Of a stretch of DNA of 64,000 nt, positions 41,670-51,533 are shown piece by piece (position 1 is the stretch's first letter; each line of letters opens with the position of its first letter). The DNA is from JBKQHQ01 sp052148715. Its GTDB lineage: Bacteria; Pseudomonadota; Alphaproteobacteria; Rhizobiales; Xanthobacteraceae. Location: NCBI GenBank assembly GCA_052148715.1, contig JBKQHQ010000021.1:1-64000 (forward strand), read 5' to 3'. Position numbers and translations under genes: made by a program. The notes under the pieces were generated by a model. It worked only from the letters and a program-made list of their open reading frames with translations, was not told the origin of the DNA and ran no database searches.

Positions 41670-42419
41670 ATGCGGATCGAGGACGCGGGAGGCGGAGCCG
41701 GCGGGCCGGTCGAATCCATCGTTTCGGCGGTGATTCCCTGCCTCGACGAGGAGGACGCCATCTTCGGCGTGGTTGCCTCGGTCTTGGCGCAAGGCATCGC
41801 CGAGGTGATCGTCGTCGATGGGGGATCGAAGGACCGCACCGTCGAGCGGGCCAGGGGCGCGGGCGCGCGCGTCGTCATCGAGCCCCAGCGCGGTTACGGC
41901 CGCGCCGTGCAAACCGGAATAGCAGCCGCCCGCAGCGATGCCGAAATTTTGCTGTTTCTCGACGGCGACGGCAGCGACCGGCCCGAGCACATTCGCGACC
42001 TGATCAATCCAATCATCGAGGGCCGCGCGGTATTCGTGCACGGCTCGCGCTTGCGCGGCGAGCGGGAGCCCGGCAGCCTCGCGCTGCAACAGATCGTCGC
42101 CGGCCATCTTGCGGGATTGCTGATCCGGCTGTTCTATGGGGTCCGCTTTACTGATATGTCGCCCTTTCGCGCCATCCGGCGCGACGCCCTCGACCGGCTC
42201 GGCATGCGCGAGGCAACCTATGGCTGGAACCTGGAAATGCTGATGCGCGTCGCCTCGAGCGGACTGACGGCGATCGAGATCCCGGTCGGGCAGAAGCGGC
42301 GCGTCGGCGGGGTGTCGAAAGTATCCGGCAACATCTCGGCCGGCTTGCAGGCCGCCTGGTCGATCCTGCGCACATTTTTGCGGCTCAGCCTCACGCTCCG
42401 CGGCAGCCAACGCGCGTAA
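41670..42419 (+). CDS. Glycosyltransferase family 2 (dolichyl-phosphate mannosyltransferase-like)
   Basis: A 249-residue GT-A enzyme. SIVSAVIPCLDEEDAIFGVV opens the nucleotide-binding half, IVVDGGSKDRTVERARGAGA follows, and FLDGDGSDRPEHIRDL holds the DxD metal site. GVRFTDMSPFRAIRRDALDR and EIPVGQKRRVGGVSKVSG are conserved in DPM1-like and GtrB-like enzymes that load sugar onto polyprenyl phosphate. No membrane anchor at the C-terminus. It starts 6 bases after the radical SAM stop and ends 6 bases before hemE. Confidence 0.9.
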   Translation: MRIEDAGGGAGGPVESIVSAVIPCLDEEDAIFGVVASVLAQGIAEVIVVDGGSKDRTVERARGAGARVVIEPQRGYGRAVQTGIAAARSDAEILLFLDGDGSDRPEHIRDLINPIIEGRAVFVHGSRLRGEREPGSLALQQIVAGHLAGLLIRLFYGVRFTDMSPFRAIRRDALDRLGMREATYGWNLEMLMRVASSGLTAIEIPVGQKRRVGGVSKVSGNISAGLQAAWSILRTFLRLSLTLRGSQRA

Positions 42420-42425
42420 CTGCTA

Positions 42426-43469
42426 ATGGCCGAGGTCTTGGTGAAATCACCCCTGCTCGAGGTTCTGCGCGGCAAGCGTCAGGCGGTGCCGCCGGTCTGG
42501 ATGATGCGCCAGGCGGGCCGCTACCTTCCGGAATACCGCGAGGCTCGCGCCAAGGCGGGGAGCTTCCTCGACCTGTGCTTCACGCCGGAGCTCGCGGCCG
42601 AGGTGACGCTGCAGCCGGTGCGCCGCTTCGGCTTCGACGCGGCGATCCTGTTCTCGGATATTTTGGTCATCCCGCATGCGCTCGGACGCGCGGTATCGTT
42701 CGTGGCCGGCGAGGGACCGCGGCTCGATCCGCTCAGCGAGCCAGCCGCCGTCGACAGCCTGCCCGTCGCGGTCGATCAGGAAATTTTGGCGCCGGTCTAT
42801 GCGACCATCCGGCTGGTGAAGGCCGCGCTGGCGCCCGAGGTCGCGCTGCTCGGCTTCTGCGGCGCGCCCTGGACGGTCGCGACCTACGTCATCGCTGGAC
42901 AGGGTACTACCGACCAGGCCCCGGCGCGGCTCTTCGCCTACCGTCACCCCAAAACTTTTGCGCGCTTGATCGATCGGCTGGCGGAAGCCTCGGTCGCCTA
43001 TCTGGTGCGCCAATTCGAGGCCGGGGTCGACGCGGTGCAGCTGTTCGACACCTGGGCCGGCGTGCTCCCTCCCGAGGAATTTTCGCGCTGGTGCGTCGCG
43101 CCGGCGGCCAAGATCGTCACGGAGCTGCGCCGCCAGGTGCCGCAAGCAAAGATCATCGGCTTTCCGCGCGGCGCGGGCGCACTCTATCAAAATTACCTGG
43201 AGCAGGTCGCGGTCGATGCCGTCAGCCTCGACTGGACGATCGACAAGAGCTTTGCGCGGAAAAATCTTCAGTCACGCAGGCCGGTGCAAGGCAATCTCGA
43301 TCCCCTGGCGCTGCTCGCCGGCGGGAGCGCGCTCGATGACGGCATCGATGCGGTGCTGGAAGCCTTTGCGGAGGGCCCGTTCATCTTCAACCTCGGGCAC
43401 GGCATTTTGCCGGAAACGCCGCTCGCGCATGTGGAGCGGATGCTTGCCCGCGTCCGCCGCGCCGGCTGA
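42426..43469 (+). CDS. hemE: Uroporphyrinogen decarboxylase
   Basis: A 347-residue HemE. VWMMRQAGRYLPEYREARAK is the N-terminal signature with the substrate-binding Arg residues; AAILFSDILVIPHALGRAV carries the catalytic Asp; GFCGAPWTVATYVIAG and the C-terminal VQGNLDPLALLAG then FNLGHGILPETP are all present. It decarboxylates the four acetate groups of uroporphyrinogen III to give coproporphyrinogen III. It is followed 9 bases later by hemJ, a pairing common in alphaproteobacteria. Confidence 0.97.
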   Translation: MAEVLVKSPLLEVLRGKRQAVPPVWMMRQAGRYLPEYREARAKAGSFLDLCFTPELAAEVTLQPVRRFGFDAAILFSDILVIPHALGRAVSFVAGEGPRLDPLSEPAAVDSLPVAVDQEILAPVYATIRLVKAALAPEVALLGFCGAPWTVATYVIAGQGTTDQAPARLFAYRHPKTFARLIDRLAEASVAYLVRQFEAGVDAVQLFDTWAGVLPPEEFSRWCVAPAAKIVTELRRQVPQAKIIGFPRGAGALYQNYLEQVAVDAVSLDWTIDKSFARKNLQSRRPVQGNLDPLALLAGGSALDDGIDAVLEAFAEGPFIFNLGHGILPETPLAHVERMLARVRRAG

Positions 43470-43478
43470 AATCCGGCA

Positions 43479-44000
43479 ATGACGCCGACGTTCAAGCTGC
43501 GGGTTGTGCGGGCGGTCGCGGGGGTCGTCCTCGCCGCCGCGCTGTTTGCCGCGCTCCTCATATGGCATCCCAGCGGCCTCTATGCGTGGCTCAAGGCCGT
43601 GCACGTGATCGCCGTCATCGCCTGGATGGCCGGGATGCTCTACCTGCCGCGCCTATTCGTCTACCATTGCGAGGCGGAGGCCGGCTCAAGACAATCGGAA
43701 ACGTTCAAGGTGATGGAACGCCGCCTCCTCACCGTCATCATCAACCCGGCCATGGTGGCAACCTGGGCGCTCGGCCTATGGCTCGCCTGGGACGGCGGCT
43801 TTTTTTCAAGCCATTGGCTGCACGCCAAGCTGGCGCTCGTGGTGATGATGTCCGGCCTGCACGGCCTGTTCGTGCGCTATGTGCGCGATTTCGCCGCCGA
43901 CCGTAACCGGCACTCGCAGCGTTTCTATCGCCTGATCAACGAGGTCCCTACTCTGCTGATGATCGGCATCGTGATCCTCGTCGTCGTCAAGCCGTTCTGA
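43479..44000 (+). CDS. hemJ: Protoporphyrinogen oxidase HemJ
   Basis: A 173-residue membrane protein with about four to five helices. LYAWLKAVHVIAVIAWMAGM, then LYLPRLFVYHCEAEAG carries the conserved His of HemJ, and HWLHAKLALVVMMSGLHGLF the conserved Lys/His segment. HemJ oxidises protoporphyrinogen IX in the inner membrane. In many relatives rho follows hemJ; here a palindromic repeat and convergent genes follow instead. It has an extra N-terminal hydrophobic segment (AVAGVVLAAALFAALLIW). Confidence 0.9.
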   Translation: MTPTFKLRVVRAVAGVVLAAALFAALLIWHPSGLYAWLKAVHVIAVIAWMAGMLYLPRLFVYHCEAEAGSRQSETFKVMERRLLTVIINPAMVATWALGLWLAWDGGFFSSHWLHAKLALVVMMSGLHGLFVRYVRDFAADRNRHSQRFYRLINEVPTLLMIGIVILVVVKPF

Positions 44001-44033
44001 GTTGTTTGTTTGGCTTTAGATGACGTCGGCACA

Positions 44034-44207
44034 CGTAGGGTGGGCAAAGGCGGCCGAGGCGTCAGCGCATAGGCACGGCGCCTGGTCCGCCGTGCCCACG
44101 CGTTGCGGCCCGGCGCCAACAGTACCCCGACAAAGCCCCGCGTGGGCACGGCGGAACCAGGCGCCGTGCATTAATGAAACGTCGGGGCCGCCTTTGCCCA
44201 CCCTACG
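44034..44207. repeat. Large palindromic intergenic repeat, copy 2
   Basis: Perfect 22-base inverted arms at 44034-44055 and 44186-44207, identical in sequence to those of 2098-2277. Inside is a longer second inverted pair (GCCTGGTCCGCCGTGCCCAC near 44078 and GTGGGCACGGCGGAACCAGG near 44143) with one unpaired base. It lies downstream of hemJ. Confidence 0.88.
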
Positions 44208-44318
44208 CGCCGGCGTCATTTTAAGAAACGCCCAAAAGTCGTCATGGCCGTGCCCCCGGCGGAGCACGGCCACGACGCGGGAAGGTGCTTGTTCTTCGTT
44301 TCTTGCGCCCTCCTCCCT

Positions 44319-44540
44319 TTAGGCGGCTGCGGAGCTCGATGCGGCGGAGTTCGGCTCCTGACAAATCATGAATCGCACATTGCACAGGTGGCGGCTGCTT
44401 TCCGACACGTTGCGCCAAGCCTGCTCGGCCTCGCGTCGAGTCGTGAACGGCCCGATCACCTGCTGCGTGCCGTCGACGAGCTGATGGAAGTTCAGCGAGC
44501 GGAACTCACCGCCGATGACCCAGAAACGCTGCGTGCTCAT
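44319..44540 (-). CDS. DUF4170 domain protein
   Basis: A 73-residue protein. The ATG at 44540 follows GGGAGAG. It reads QRFWVIGGEFRSLNFHQLVD, then VIGPFTTRREAEQAWRNVSE, the DUF4170 pattern, and ends in an Ala/Ser tail. It starts 11 bases after the isocitrate lyase stop on the same strand, so it is probably in the aceA operon. Function unknown. Confidence 0.85.
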   Translation of the reverse strand: MSTQRFWVIGGEFRSLNFHQLVDGTQQVIGPFTTRREAEQAWRNVSESSRHLCNVRFMICQEPNSAASSSAAA

Positions 44541-44551
44541 GCTACTCTCCC

Positions 44552-45841
<1,290 letters not shown>

Positions 45842-45982
45842 TGCCAATCTCCTAGCACTTCTATGACAACATTCGTTGCCGTTCATGTGCGATGCGATAA
45901 CGCGAATCGCTAGGCTATGGCTACAGGTGTTGCGTGGAAACCGTGATGTGGTGTAATGTATTGACAATCGACTTATGTCGAA

Positions 45983-46000
45983 TTGTCATAATTGTGACAA
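45983..46000. promoter_or_regulatory. Operator-like inverted repeat between aceA and its regulator
   Basis: TTGTCA-TAATTG-TGACAA at 45983-46000, perfect 6-base arms with a 6-base spacer. It ends 13 bases before the ATG at 46014 of the regulator gene. A -35-like TTGACA lies at 45961-45966. The position suits autoregulation and joint control of the divergent aceA gene. Confidence 0.62.
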
Positions 46001-46013
46001 ATGGACTTGTAAA

Positions 46014-47465
46014 ATGGCTGACACCGAGGACGCGCCGAAAAAGCTGTTCGTCGGGCCGCGCTTCCGGCGCATCCGACGCCAGCTCGGACTGTCGCAAACC
46101 CAGCTCGCGGCCGGGCTCGGGCTATCGCCAAGCTACATCAACTTGATCGAGCGCAATCAGCGTCCGGTCACCGCGCAGATCCTGTTGCGGCTCGCCGAGG
46201 CCTATGACCTCGACCTGCGCGAGCTTGCGGCTGCGGACGAAAGCCGGTTCTTCGCCGAGCTCAACGAGATTTTTAGCGATCCGTTGTTTCGCCAGATCGA
46301 GTTGCCCAAGCAGGAGCTGCGCGACCTCGCGGAGCTGTGCCCCAACATCACCCACGCGGTGCAACGGCTGTATGCGGCCTATGCCGAGGCGCGGCGCGGC
46401 GAAACCGAGGCGGCCGCCCGTTTTGCCGGGCGTGACGAGGCGGCGCATTACGAGTCGAATCCGGTGGAGCAGGCGCGCGACCTGATCGAAGCCAACCGCA
46501 ACTATTTTCCGGAAATCGAGGTCGCCGCCGAGCAACTGCGCGACGAGATCAACGCTCCCAACCCTGACCTTTTTCATGCCCTATCCGACCGCCTGCGCGC
46601 GCGTCACTCGATCGTGGTGCGCATCCTCCCCCTCGACGTGATGCAGGAGACGCTGCGCCGCTTCGACCGCCATCGCCGCCAGCTGCAGCTGTCCGAGCTG
46701 ATCGACGGACCCGGTCGCGTATTTCAAATCGCCTTTCAGCTGGCGCTTGCCGAAGCCAATCCGATCCTCGACGGCGTGGTGGCTCGGCAACCCAGGCTCG
46801 ACGATGCCGCGCGCCGCCTTTTTCGCATTACGCTCGCCAACTATTTTGCCGGTGCCGTGCTGATGCCCTATGGCCGCTTCTACGAGGCGGCCGAAAGCCT
46901 CGGCTACGATATCGGCGTGCTCGGCCAGCGCTTCGGCGCGAGTTTTGAGCAGGTGTGCCACCGGCTGACCACCTTGCAGCGGCCGACCGCGCGCGGCGTC
47001 CCGTTCTTCATGCTGCGGGTCGATCACGCCGGCAACGTCTCGAAGCGTTTTTCGTCCGGCACCTTCCCGTTCTCGAAATTCGGCGGCACCTGCCCGTTGT
47101 GGAACGTGCATGCGACCTTCGATACGCCGGGCCGCCTCATCACCCAGGTGATCGAGCTCGGCAAGGACGCGCGCTATTTCAGCATCGCCCAGACCGTGCG
47201 CCGCCCGGCGGTGCCGCACCCGCAGCTGCAGCCGCGCTACGCCATCGCGCTCGGCTGCGAGCTCAAATATGCGAGCAAGCTCGTCTATTCCGCCGGGCGC
47301 ACCCTCGCCGCCGCCGACGCAACGCCGATCGGCGTCAATTGCCGCCTCTGCGAGCGCGAGCATTGCAGCCAGCGCGCCGAGCCCCCGCTCACCCGTACCC
47401 TCATCCTCGACGAGACTACGCGCGGGATCTCGTCGTTCCAGTTCAGCAGCGCGCGGGAGATTTAG
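46014..47465 (+). CDS. Short-chain fatty acyl-CoA-type regulator (ScfR/RamB/PrpR family)
   Basis: A 483-residue regulator from ATG 46014. An in-frame ATG at 45975 would translate through the operator, so it is not used. An XRE-type HTH spans about residues 12-65 (RFRRIRRQLGLSQTQLAAGL, SPSYINLIERNQRPVTAQIL). A central ImmA/IrrE-like (DUF955) region follows (RLFRITLANYFAGAVLMPYG), then a DUF2083 domain (GVPFFMLRVDHAGNVSKRFS, FPFSKFGGTCPLWNVH). Near the end are CRLCEREHC (Cys444, 447, 452) plus Cys in GGTC and ALGC. PrpR of mycobacteria, in the same family, holds a 4Fe-4S cluster, so these Cys may do the same. Divergent from aceA, its likely target. Confidence 0.9.
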   Translation: MADTEDAPKKLFVGPRFRRIRRQLGLSQTQLAAGLGLSPSYINLIERNQRPVTAQILLRLAEAYDLDLRELAAADESRFFAELNEIFSDPLFRQIELPKQELRDLAELCPNITHAVQRLYAAYAEARRGETEAAARFAGRDEAAHYESNPVEQARDLIEANRNYFPEIEVAAEQLRDEINAPNPDLFHALSDRLRARHSIVVRILPLDVMQETLRRFDRHRRQLQLSELIDGPGRVFQIAFQLALAEANPILDGVVARQPRLDDAARRLFRITLANYFAGAVLMPYGRFYEAAESLGYDIGVLGQRFGASFEQVCHRLTTLQRPTARGVPFFMLRVDHAGNVSKRFSSGTFPFSKFGGTCPLWNVHATFDTPGRLITQVIELGKDARYFSIAQTVRRPAVPHPQLQPRYAIALGCELKYASKLVYSAGRTLAAADATPIGVNCRLCEREHCSQRAEPPLTRTLILDETTRGISSFQFSSAREI

Positions 47466-47475
47466 CGCGCCCGCA

Positions 47476-48339
47476 TCACGTGCGACCAGCGAGCCCACGG
47501 GCCTTGTCGAGCGCCGCATAGCTGCGCGCCGGCGCGCACATCAGGAAACGATAGCCTTCGCTGATGACGCGTTCGGCGTTCGCCACTTCCACATGCGGGT
47601 GGCCGACGACGACATTGTGCTCCTTGCAGGTGCGCACGATCTCCGCCATCGCTTCGAGAACGACCTTGTGCTCGTACTGGCGCGGATAGCCGAGCTCCTG
47701 GCTCAGATCGCCCTCGCCGATCAAGACCGCGCCGATGCCCGGCACGTTGCGCAGAATATCCTTGAGGTTCTTGATGCCGACCGTGTCCTCGATCATCAGG
47801 ATGACGAAGATCTCGCCGTTCTTGTTGAGCGGCCAGACATCGGCCTTCTGATAGTATTCCTGCTGGGTCAAGCCCCAATAGCGCACCGCGGCGGTCGGTC
47901 CGTCGCCGCGCTGGCCTGACGGCTCATAGAGCGGCTTGTCCTTGAGGCGCGGGTAGCGGCAGGCGCCGACCGCGGCGTAGGCCTGCTCGACCGTGCTGAT
48001 ATGCGGCCAGATGACGCCGTAGGCGCCGAGATCGAGCACCTGCTTCGCCTGCCACTGGCCCTGCTCGCCGCCGTTCGGCGGAATTCTGGCCATCGGCGTG
48101 ACGATCGGCGCGAGCGAGCCCGACTGGGCGATCTGCCGCCGGTTGAGCAAATATTGCAGGCAATCCCGAAAGCCCCTGATGTCGTAGGGATTGTGCTCCA
48201 TCTCGAATACGACGCCGTCGTATTTGGCGACGCTGAGCGCCAGGGCTTGCTCAACGTCGGTCGGCAGGAACGCCGTAAACGCCGCTTGCCCCTGCTCGAG
48301 CGCACGAATGACACCATTGAGCCGCGGAACTTCAGCCAT
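47476..48339 (-). CDS. HpcH/HpaI aldolase/citrate lyase family protein
   Basis: A 287-residue class II aldolase of the HpaI group. FEMEHNPYDIRGFRDCLQYL contributes an acidic residue, EIFVILMIEDTVGIKNLKDI the Glu metal ligand, and GIGAVLIGEGDLSQELGYP the Asp metal ligand. The barrel is longer than in classical HpaI (about 260 residues) through an insertion (KDKPLYEPSGQRGDGPTAAV). It would cleave or form a hydroxy-keto acid. It starts 18 bases after the MetE-like gene and is probably co-transcribed with it. Confidence 0.85.
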   Translation of the reverse strand: MAEVPRLNGVIRALEQGQAAFTAFLPTDVEQALALSVAKYDGVVFEMEHNPYDIRGFRDCLQYLLNRRQIAQSGSLAPIVTPMARIPPNGGEQGQWQAKQVLDLGAYGVIWPHISTVEQAYAAVGACRYPRLKDKPLYEPSGQRGDGPTAAVRYWGLTQQEYYQKADVWPLNKNGEIFVILMIEDTVGIKNLKDILRNVPGIGAVLIGEGDLSQELGYPRQYEHKVVLEAMAEIVRTCKEHNVVVGHPHVEVANAERVISEGYRFLMCAPARSYAALDKARGLAGRT

Positions 48340-48357
48340 ATCGATCTCCTCTGTCGG

Positions 48358-49479
48358 TCACGCCGATCCCCAAACCTCGCGCGCCGTCTCGACGACGAGC
48401 GCAAGCTTAGCAACCTCGTCGGCGACCGTCATGGCGTTTCCACCGATCCCGCTCGAGAATCCGCATTGCGGGCTCAGCGCCAGCTGCTCGATCGGCGCGA
48501 AGCGGGCGGCCTCATCGATCCGGCGCTTGAGCTCGTCCTTGCTCTCGAGCTTGGCGTTCTTGGTGGTGACGAGCCCGAGCACCGCGACCTTGCCCTTGGG
48601 CAGGAAGCGCAGCGGCGCAAAGCTGCCGGCGCGGGGGCTGTCGTATTCGAGGAAATAGCCGTCGACACCTATGTCGTTGAACAGAAGCTCGGCGATCGGA
48701 TCATAGCCGCCTTCCGCCACCCAGGCGCCGGCGAAGTTACCGCGGCACAGATGCATGCACACGACCATGTCGCGCGGACGGCCGGCGATGGTGTCGTTCA
48801 ACAGCTTGGCATAGGTTTTTGGCAGGGTCGCGGGATCCTCGCCGATATTGGTGACCTGATTGCGCAGCTCGGGATCGCACAGATAGGCCAGATTGACCTC
48901 ATCGATCTGGAGATATTTACACCCAGCTTGCGCGAGATCGTTGATTTCCTCGCGGTACACGCGGGCAAGATCGCCGTAGAATTCGTTGATGTCGGGATAA
49001 GCCTGCGCATCGATCGCGCCGCGGCCCCCGCGGAAATGCATGGTGGTCGGCGATGGAATGGTGATCTTCGGAATGCCACGCGCCACCGATTTGAGGAAGC
49101 GAAAGTCATCGACAAAAATCCCTTGCTGCCGTTTCAGCTTGCCCGTGATCTGCAGCGTCGGCGGGCTGTGATCGCGCACGCCGGCCGCCGAATGAAACCG
49201 GACAGTAAGCTTGGAGGTGACCTGGGCGACGTTCGCGAACTTCAGCAAGAAATCGCGCTGCCAGAAAGTGCGGTTGTACTCGCCGTCGGTGACCAGCTTG
49301 AACCCGATGTCCTCCTGCAGGCGTACCACCTCGCGGATCGCCTCCTGTTGGATGCGGGCGAGCTCGGCGGCAGGGATCTCGTGTCGCTCGGCGGCCGCGC
49401 GGGCCCTGATCAGAGCGTCCGGCCGGATGAGGCTGCCGACATGGTCGGCGCGGAAAGGGGGGCTGCTGCGTTCGGACAT
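48358..49479 (-). CDS. Cobalamin-independent methionine synthase-like protein (MetE C-terminal domain family)
   Basis: A 373-residue protein matching only the C-terminal barrel of MetE. It opens PPFRADHVGSLIRPDALIRA. Zinc-site candidates are HLCRGNF (His and Cys), the Glu of LEYDSPRAG and the Cys of LSPQCGFSSG. Stand-alone proteins of this family act in methyl transfer, and some belong to xenobiotic or epoxide pathways. Located upstream of the HpaI-type aldolase in the same direction. True methionine synthesis is unlikely without the N-terminal folate domain. Confidence 0.86.
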   Translation of the reverse strand: MSERSSPPFRADHVGSLIRPDALIRARAAAERHEIPAAELARIQQEAIREVVRLQEDIGFKLVTDGEYNRTFWQRDFLLKFANVAQVTSKLTVRFHSAAGVRDHSPPTLQITGKLKRQQGIFVDDFRFLKSVARGIPKITIPSPTTMHFRGGRGAIDAQAYPDINEFYGDLARVYREEINDLAQAGCKYLQIDEVNLAYLCDPELRNQVTNIGEDPATLPKTYAKLLNDTIAGRPRDMVVCMHLCRGNFAGAWVAEGGYDPIAELLFNDIGVDGYFLEYDSPRAGSFAPLRFLPKGKVAVLGLVTTKNAKLESKDELKRRIDEAARFAPIEQLALSPQCGFSSGIGGNAMTVADEVAKLALVVETAREVWGSA

Positions 49480-49661
49480 GAGCGTGTTCCTATCACGATT
49501 GACCGGCGCCGTGCCGCCTACGGGACGGCGGAGACGCAGAAATAGGCGGCATCGCCAAAGGCGCCCGAGTGCAAATCGAGTGAGCCGTGATATGCTGAAA
49601 GCGTGACGGCCGCTCCCTCCCGGCTACGCCGGAGAGGTGACACTGACAAGGGAGCTTCGCC

Positions 49662-50672
49662 ATGTATCCTCAGGCTTTGGGGTATGTCGGCATCCGCGCC
49701 AAGGATCTTGACGAGTGGCGTAGCTATGGCAGCGGACTGCTCGGTCTGCAGCGCATCGACAAGAGCAGTTCCACCTTGGCCTTCCGCATGGATGACCGCA
49801 GGCAACGCATTCTCGTTGCGGCCGACGGCGGGGACGGCATCGGATTCTTCGGCTGGGAAGTGGCCGACGCCGGCGCGCTCGATGCGCTCGCCGCGCAGCT
49901 TGAGAAGGCGGGCATTTCGGTTGTGCGCGGATCGCGGGCGCTGGCCGACGAGCGGCACGTCCAAGATCTGATCCTCCTCAAGGACCCGGTTGGCAATTCG
50001 CTGGAGATCTTTCACGGCGCCGAGACGACGTCCGATCCATTCATGCCGGGCCGGTCGATCTCGGGCTTCCGCACCGGGCCGCTTGGCCTTGGTCACGTCG
50101 TCCTCCAGGTCAAGAACGTCGATGAGATGCTGTCATTCTACCGAGACATTCTCGGCTTCCGCCTCACCGACTATTACTCGCATCCGTTCACGGCGTATTT
50201 CATGCACGTCAATCCACGCCATCACAGCCTCGCCTTTGTCGAGACCGGCAAGAATGCGGTGCACCACATCATGATGGAGCTTTTCAGCTTCGACGATGTC
50301 GGGCAGGGCTACGATCTGGCGACCGGCGAAGAGGGCCGCTTGGCGACGACGCTGGGGCGCCACACCAGCGATTTCATCACCTCGTTCTACACCTGGACCC
50401 CGTCCGCCTTCATGGTCGAATACGGATGGGGCGCGCGCGCGATCGACCCGGATAACTGGCAGGCCTACGAGCGCAAGGAAGGCCCGAGCATCTGGGGGCA
50501 CGACCGATCCTGGCTGCCGCCCGAGCAGCAACAGGCCGCCCGCAAGCTGCGCCTCGATAACGCGGCCAATGGGCTGCGCCGGCCCATCCAGGTGATGGAT
50601 GGAAATTATGAGCGAATGCCGGGCGTGTGCCCCTGGTGGGACAGCATCAAATCACAGAATGCTGCAGGCTAA
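49662..50672 (+). CDS. VOC family extradiol dioxygenase (BphC/iso-extradiol type)
   Basis: A 336-residue two-domain extradiol dioxygenase. MYPQALGYVGIRAKDLDEWR starts the non-catalytic domain. The catalytic domain has metal ligands His145 (LGLGHVVLQV), His202 (AVHHIMME) and Glu253 (FMVEYGW), with catalytic His187/188 (NPRHHSLAFVE). This is the complete BphC signature, for ring opening of 2,3-dihydroxybiphenyl-like or similar catechols. It is divergent from the MetE/HpaI pair. It shares the domain layout of 18896-19801 but differs clearly in sequence. Confidence 0.92.
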   Translation: MYPQALGYVGIRAKDLDEWRSYGSGLLGLQRIDKSSSTLAFRMDDRRQRILVAADGGDGIGFFGWEVADAGALDALAAQLEKAGISVVRGSRALADERHVQDLILLKDPVGNSLEIFHGAETTSDPFMPGRSISGFRTGPLGLGHVVLQVKNVDEMLSFYRDILGFRLTDYYSHPFTAYFMHVNPRHHSLAFVETGKNAVHHIMMELFSFDDVGQGYDLATGEEGRLATTLGRHTSDFITSFYTWTPSAFMVEYGWGARAIDPDNWQAYERKEGPSIWGHDRSWLPPEQQQAARKLRLDNAANGLRRPIQVMDGNYERMPGVCPWWDSIKSQNAAG

Positions 50673-50810
50673 TCTCCGTCACAGCGAGGGCGCGCAGTGC
50701 CCCTCGCGCTCGGCGACCGCGGGTGCCCACCTGACGGAGATTGCTTCGGGGAGCCTGCACTCGGACGGCGCGGAGCGCCGATCCGGGTGCTCGCAATGAC
50801 AGCGAGTATC
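50671..50810. repeat. Degenerate palindromic repeat
   Basis: AATCTCCGTCA (50671-50681) and TGACGGAGATT (50732-50742) are perfect 11-base inverted arms; the left arm overlaps the stop codon of the dioxygenase gene. The sequence continues into ATTGCTTCGGGG and a later CTCGCAATGAC (50790-50800), matching the look of decayed dispersed repeats in this group. It fills part of the gap between the dioxygenase and Ohr genes. Confidence 0.55.
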
Positions 50811-50863
50811 CACGTCCGGCGCTGACTCTGTTTACCGACGTCGGATCGGAAAATGCGCGTCTA

Positions 50864-51301
50864 TCAGCCGCCGACGATGTCCAGCTGTACGTCAACGTTA
50901 CCCCGCGTCGCATGCGAATAGGGGCAGATCTTCTCATGCGCTTCTTGGGCGAGCGACTTAAGCTCGGCCTGCGGCAGGCTCCGGTCCTCCACATGCAGCT
51001 TGACCGCAAGGCCGAATCCGCCGGCTTCCCGCGGCCCGATCGATACCGCGCACGTAATCTTGGCCTTTGTGCCATCCTTCTTGTGCTGCTTGGCGACAAA
51101 ATCGAGGGCACCGCCGAAGCAGGCGGCATAGCCGGCCGCGAAAAGATGCTCCGGCGTCGTGGTGCCGGGCCGCCCCGGCCCTCCCATTTCCTTGGGCACC
51201 GAGAGATCGGCCTTGACCGAGCCGTCGCTCGCCTCGGTGTGCCCATTACGACCTCCAATCGCCGTTGCGGTTGCGGTGAAAAGCGGCTTGATCTTGTCCA
51301 T
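50864..51301 (-). CDS. Organic hydroperoxide resistance protein (Ohr/OsmC family)
   Basis: A 145-residue thiol peroxidase. The two redox Cys are present: Cys61 in AAGYAACFGGALDF and Cys126 in EKICPYSHATRGN. TPEHLFAAGYAACF is the Ohr signature, and NGHTEASDGSVKADLSVPKE matches the Ohr N-terminus. It reduces organic hydroperoxides using lipoylated proteins. No ohrR (MarR) regulator gene is adjacent. Confidence 0.93.
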   Translation of the reverse strand: MDKIKPLFTATATAIGGRNGHTEASDGSVKADLSVPKEMGGPGRPGTTTPEHLFAAGYAACFGGALDFVAKQHKKDGTKAKITCAVSIGPREAGGFGLAVKLHVEDRSLPQAELKSLAQEAHEKICPYSHATRGNVDVQLDIVGG

Positions 51302-51533
51302 GTTGGCTGCTCGCTGTCATTCATTCCGAGAGGGTTGGCAAGCAAACCACACGTCTCAGCCGATCGCACGTGAAATCCGCGTGAAAAGGTCGGATGCCGG
51401 ACGCCCACCTCTGACGTCGCCGCTGAAGACCGTTCAGTGCGAGGCCGGGCTTCAGGCGACGACAGATGCGCGTTGAGCCGTGGGCGCAACTCAGATAGAT
51501 TGATTTTATTGGGCTCCTGTCGGGGGATTTTTC

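Noticed and set aside
40578..42410. 610-codon minus-strand frame opposite the radical SAM and GT2 genes
   Set aside because: No recognisable motif, Arg/Asp/His-rich, and it crosses two genes with intact catalytic motifs on the plus strand.
48001..49545. 514-codon plus-strand frame opposite the aldolase and MetE-like genes
   Set aside because: Antisense composition, no motif; the minus-strand genes have clear metal-site residues.
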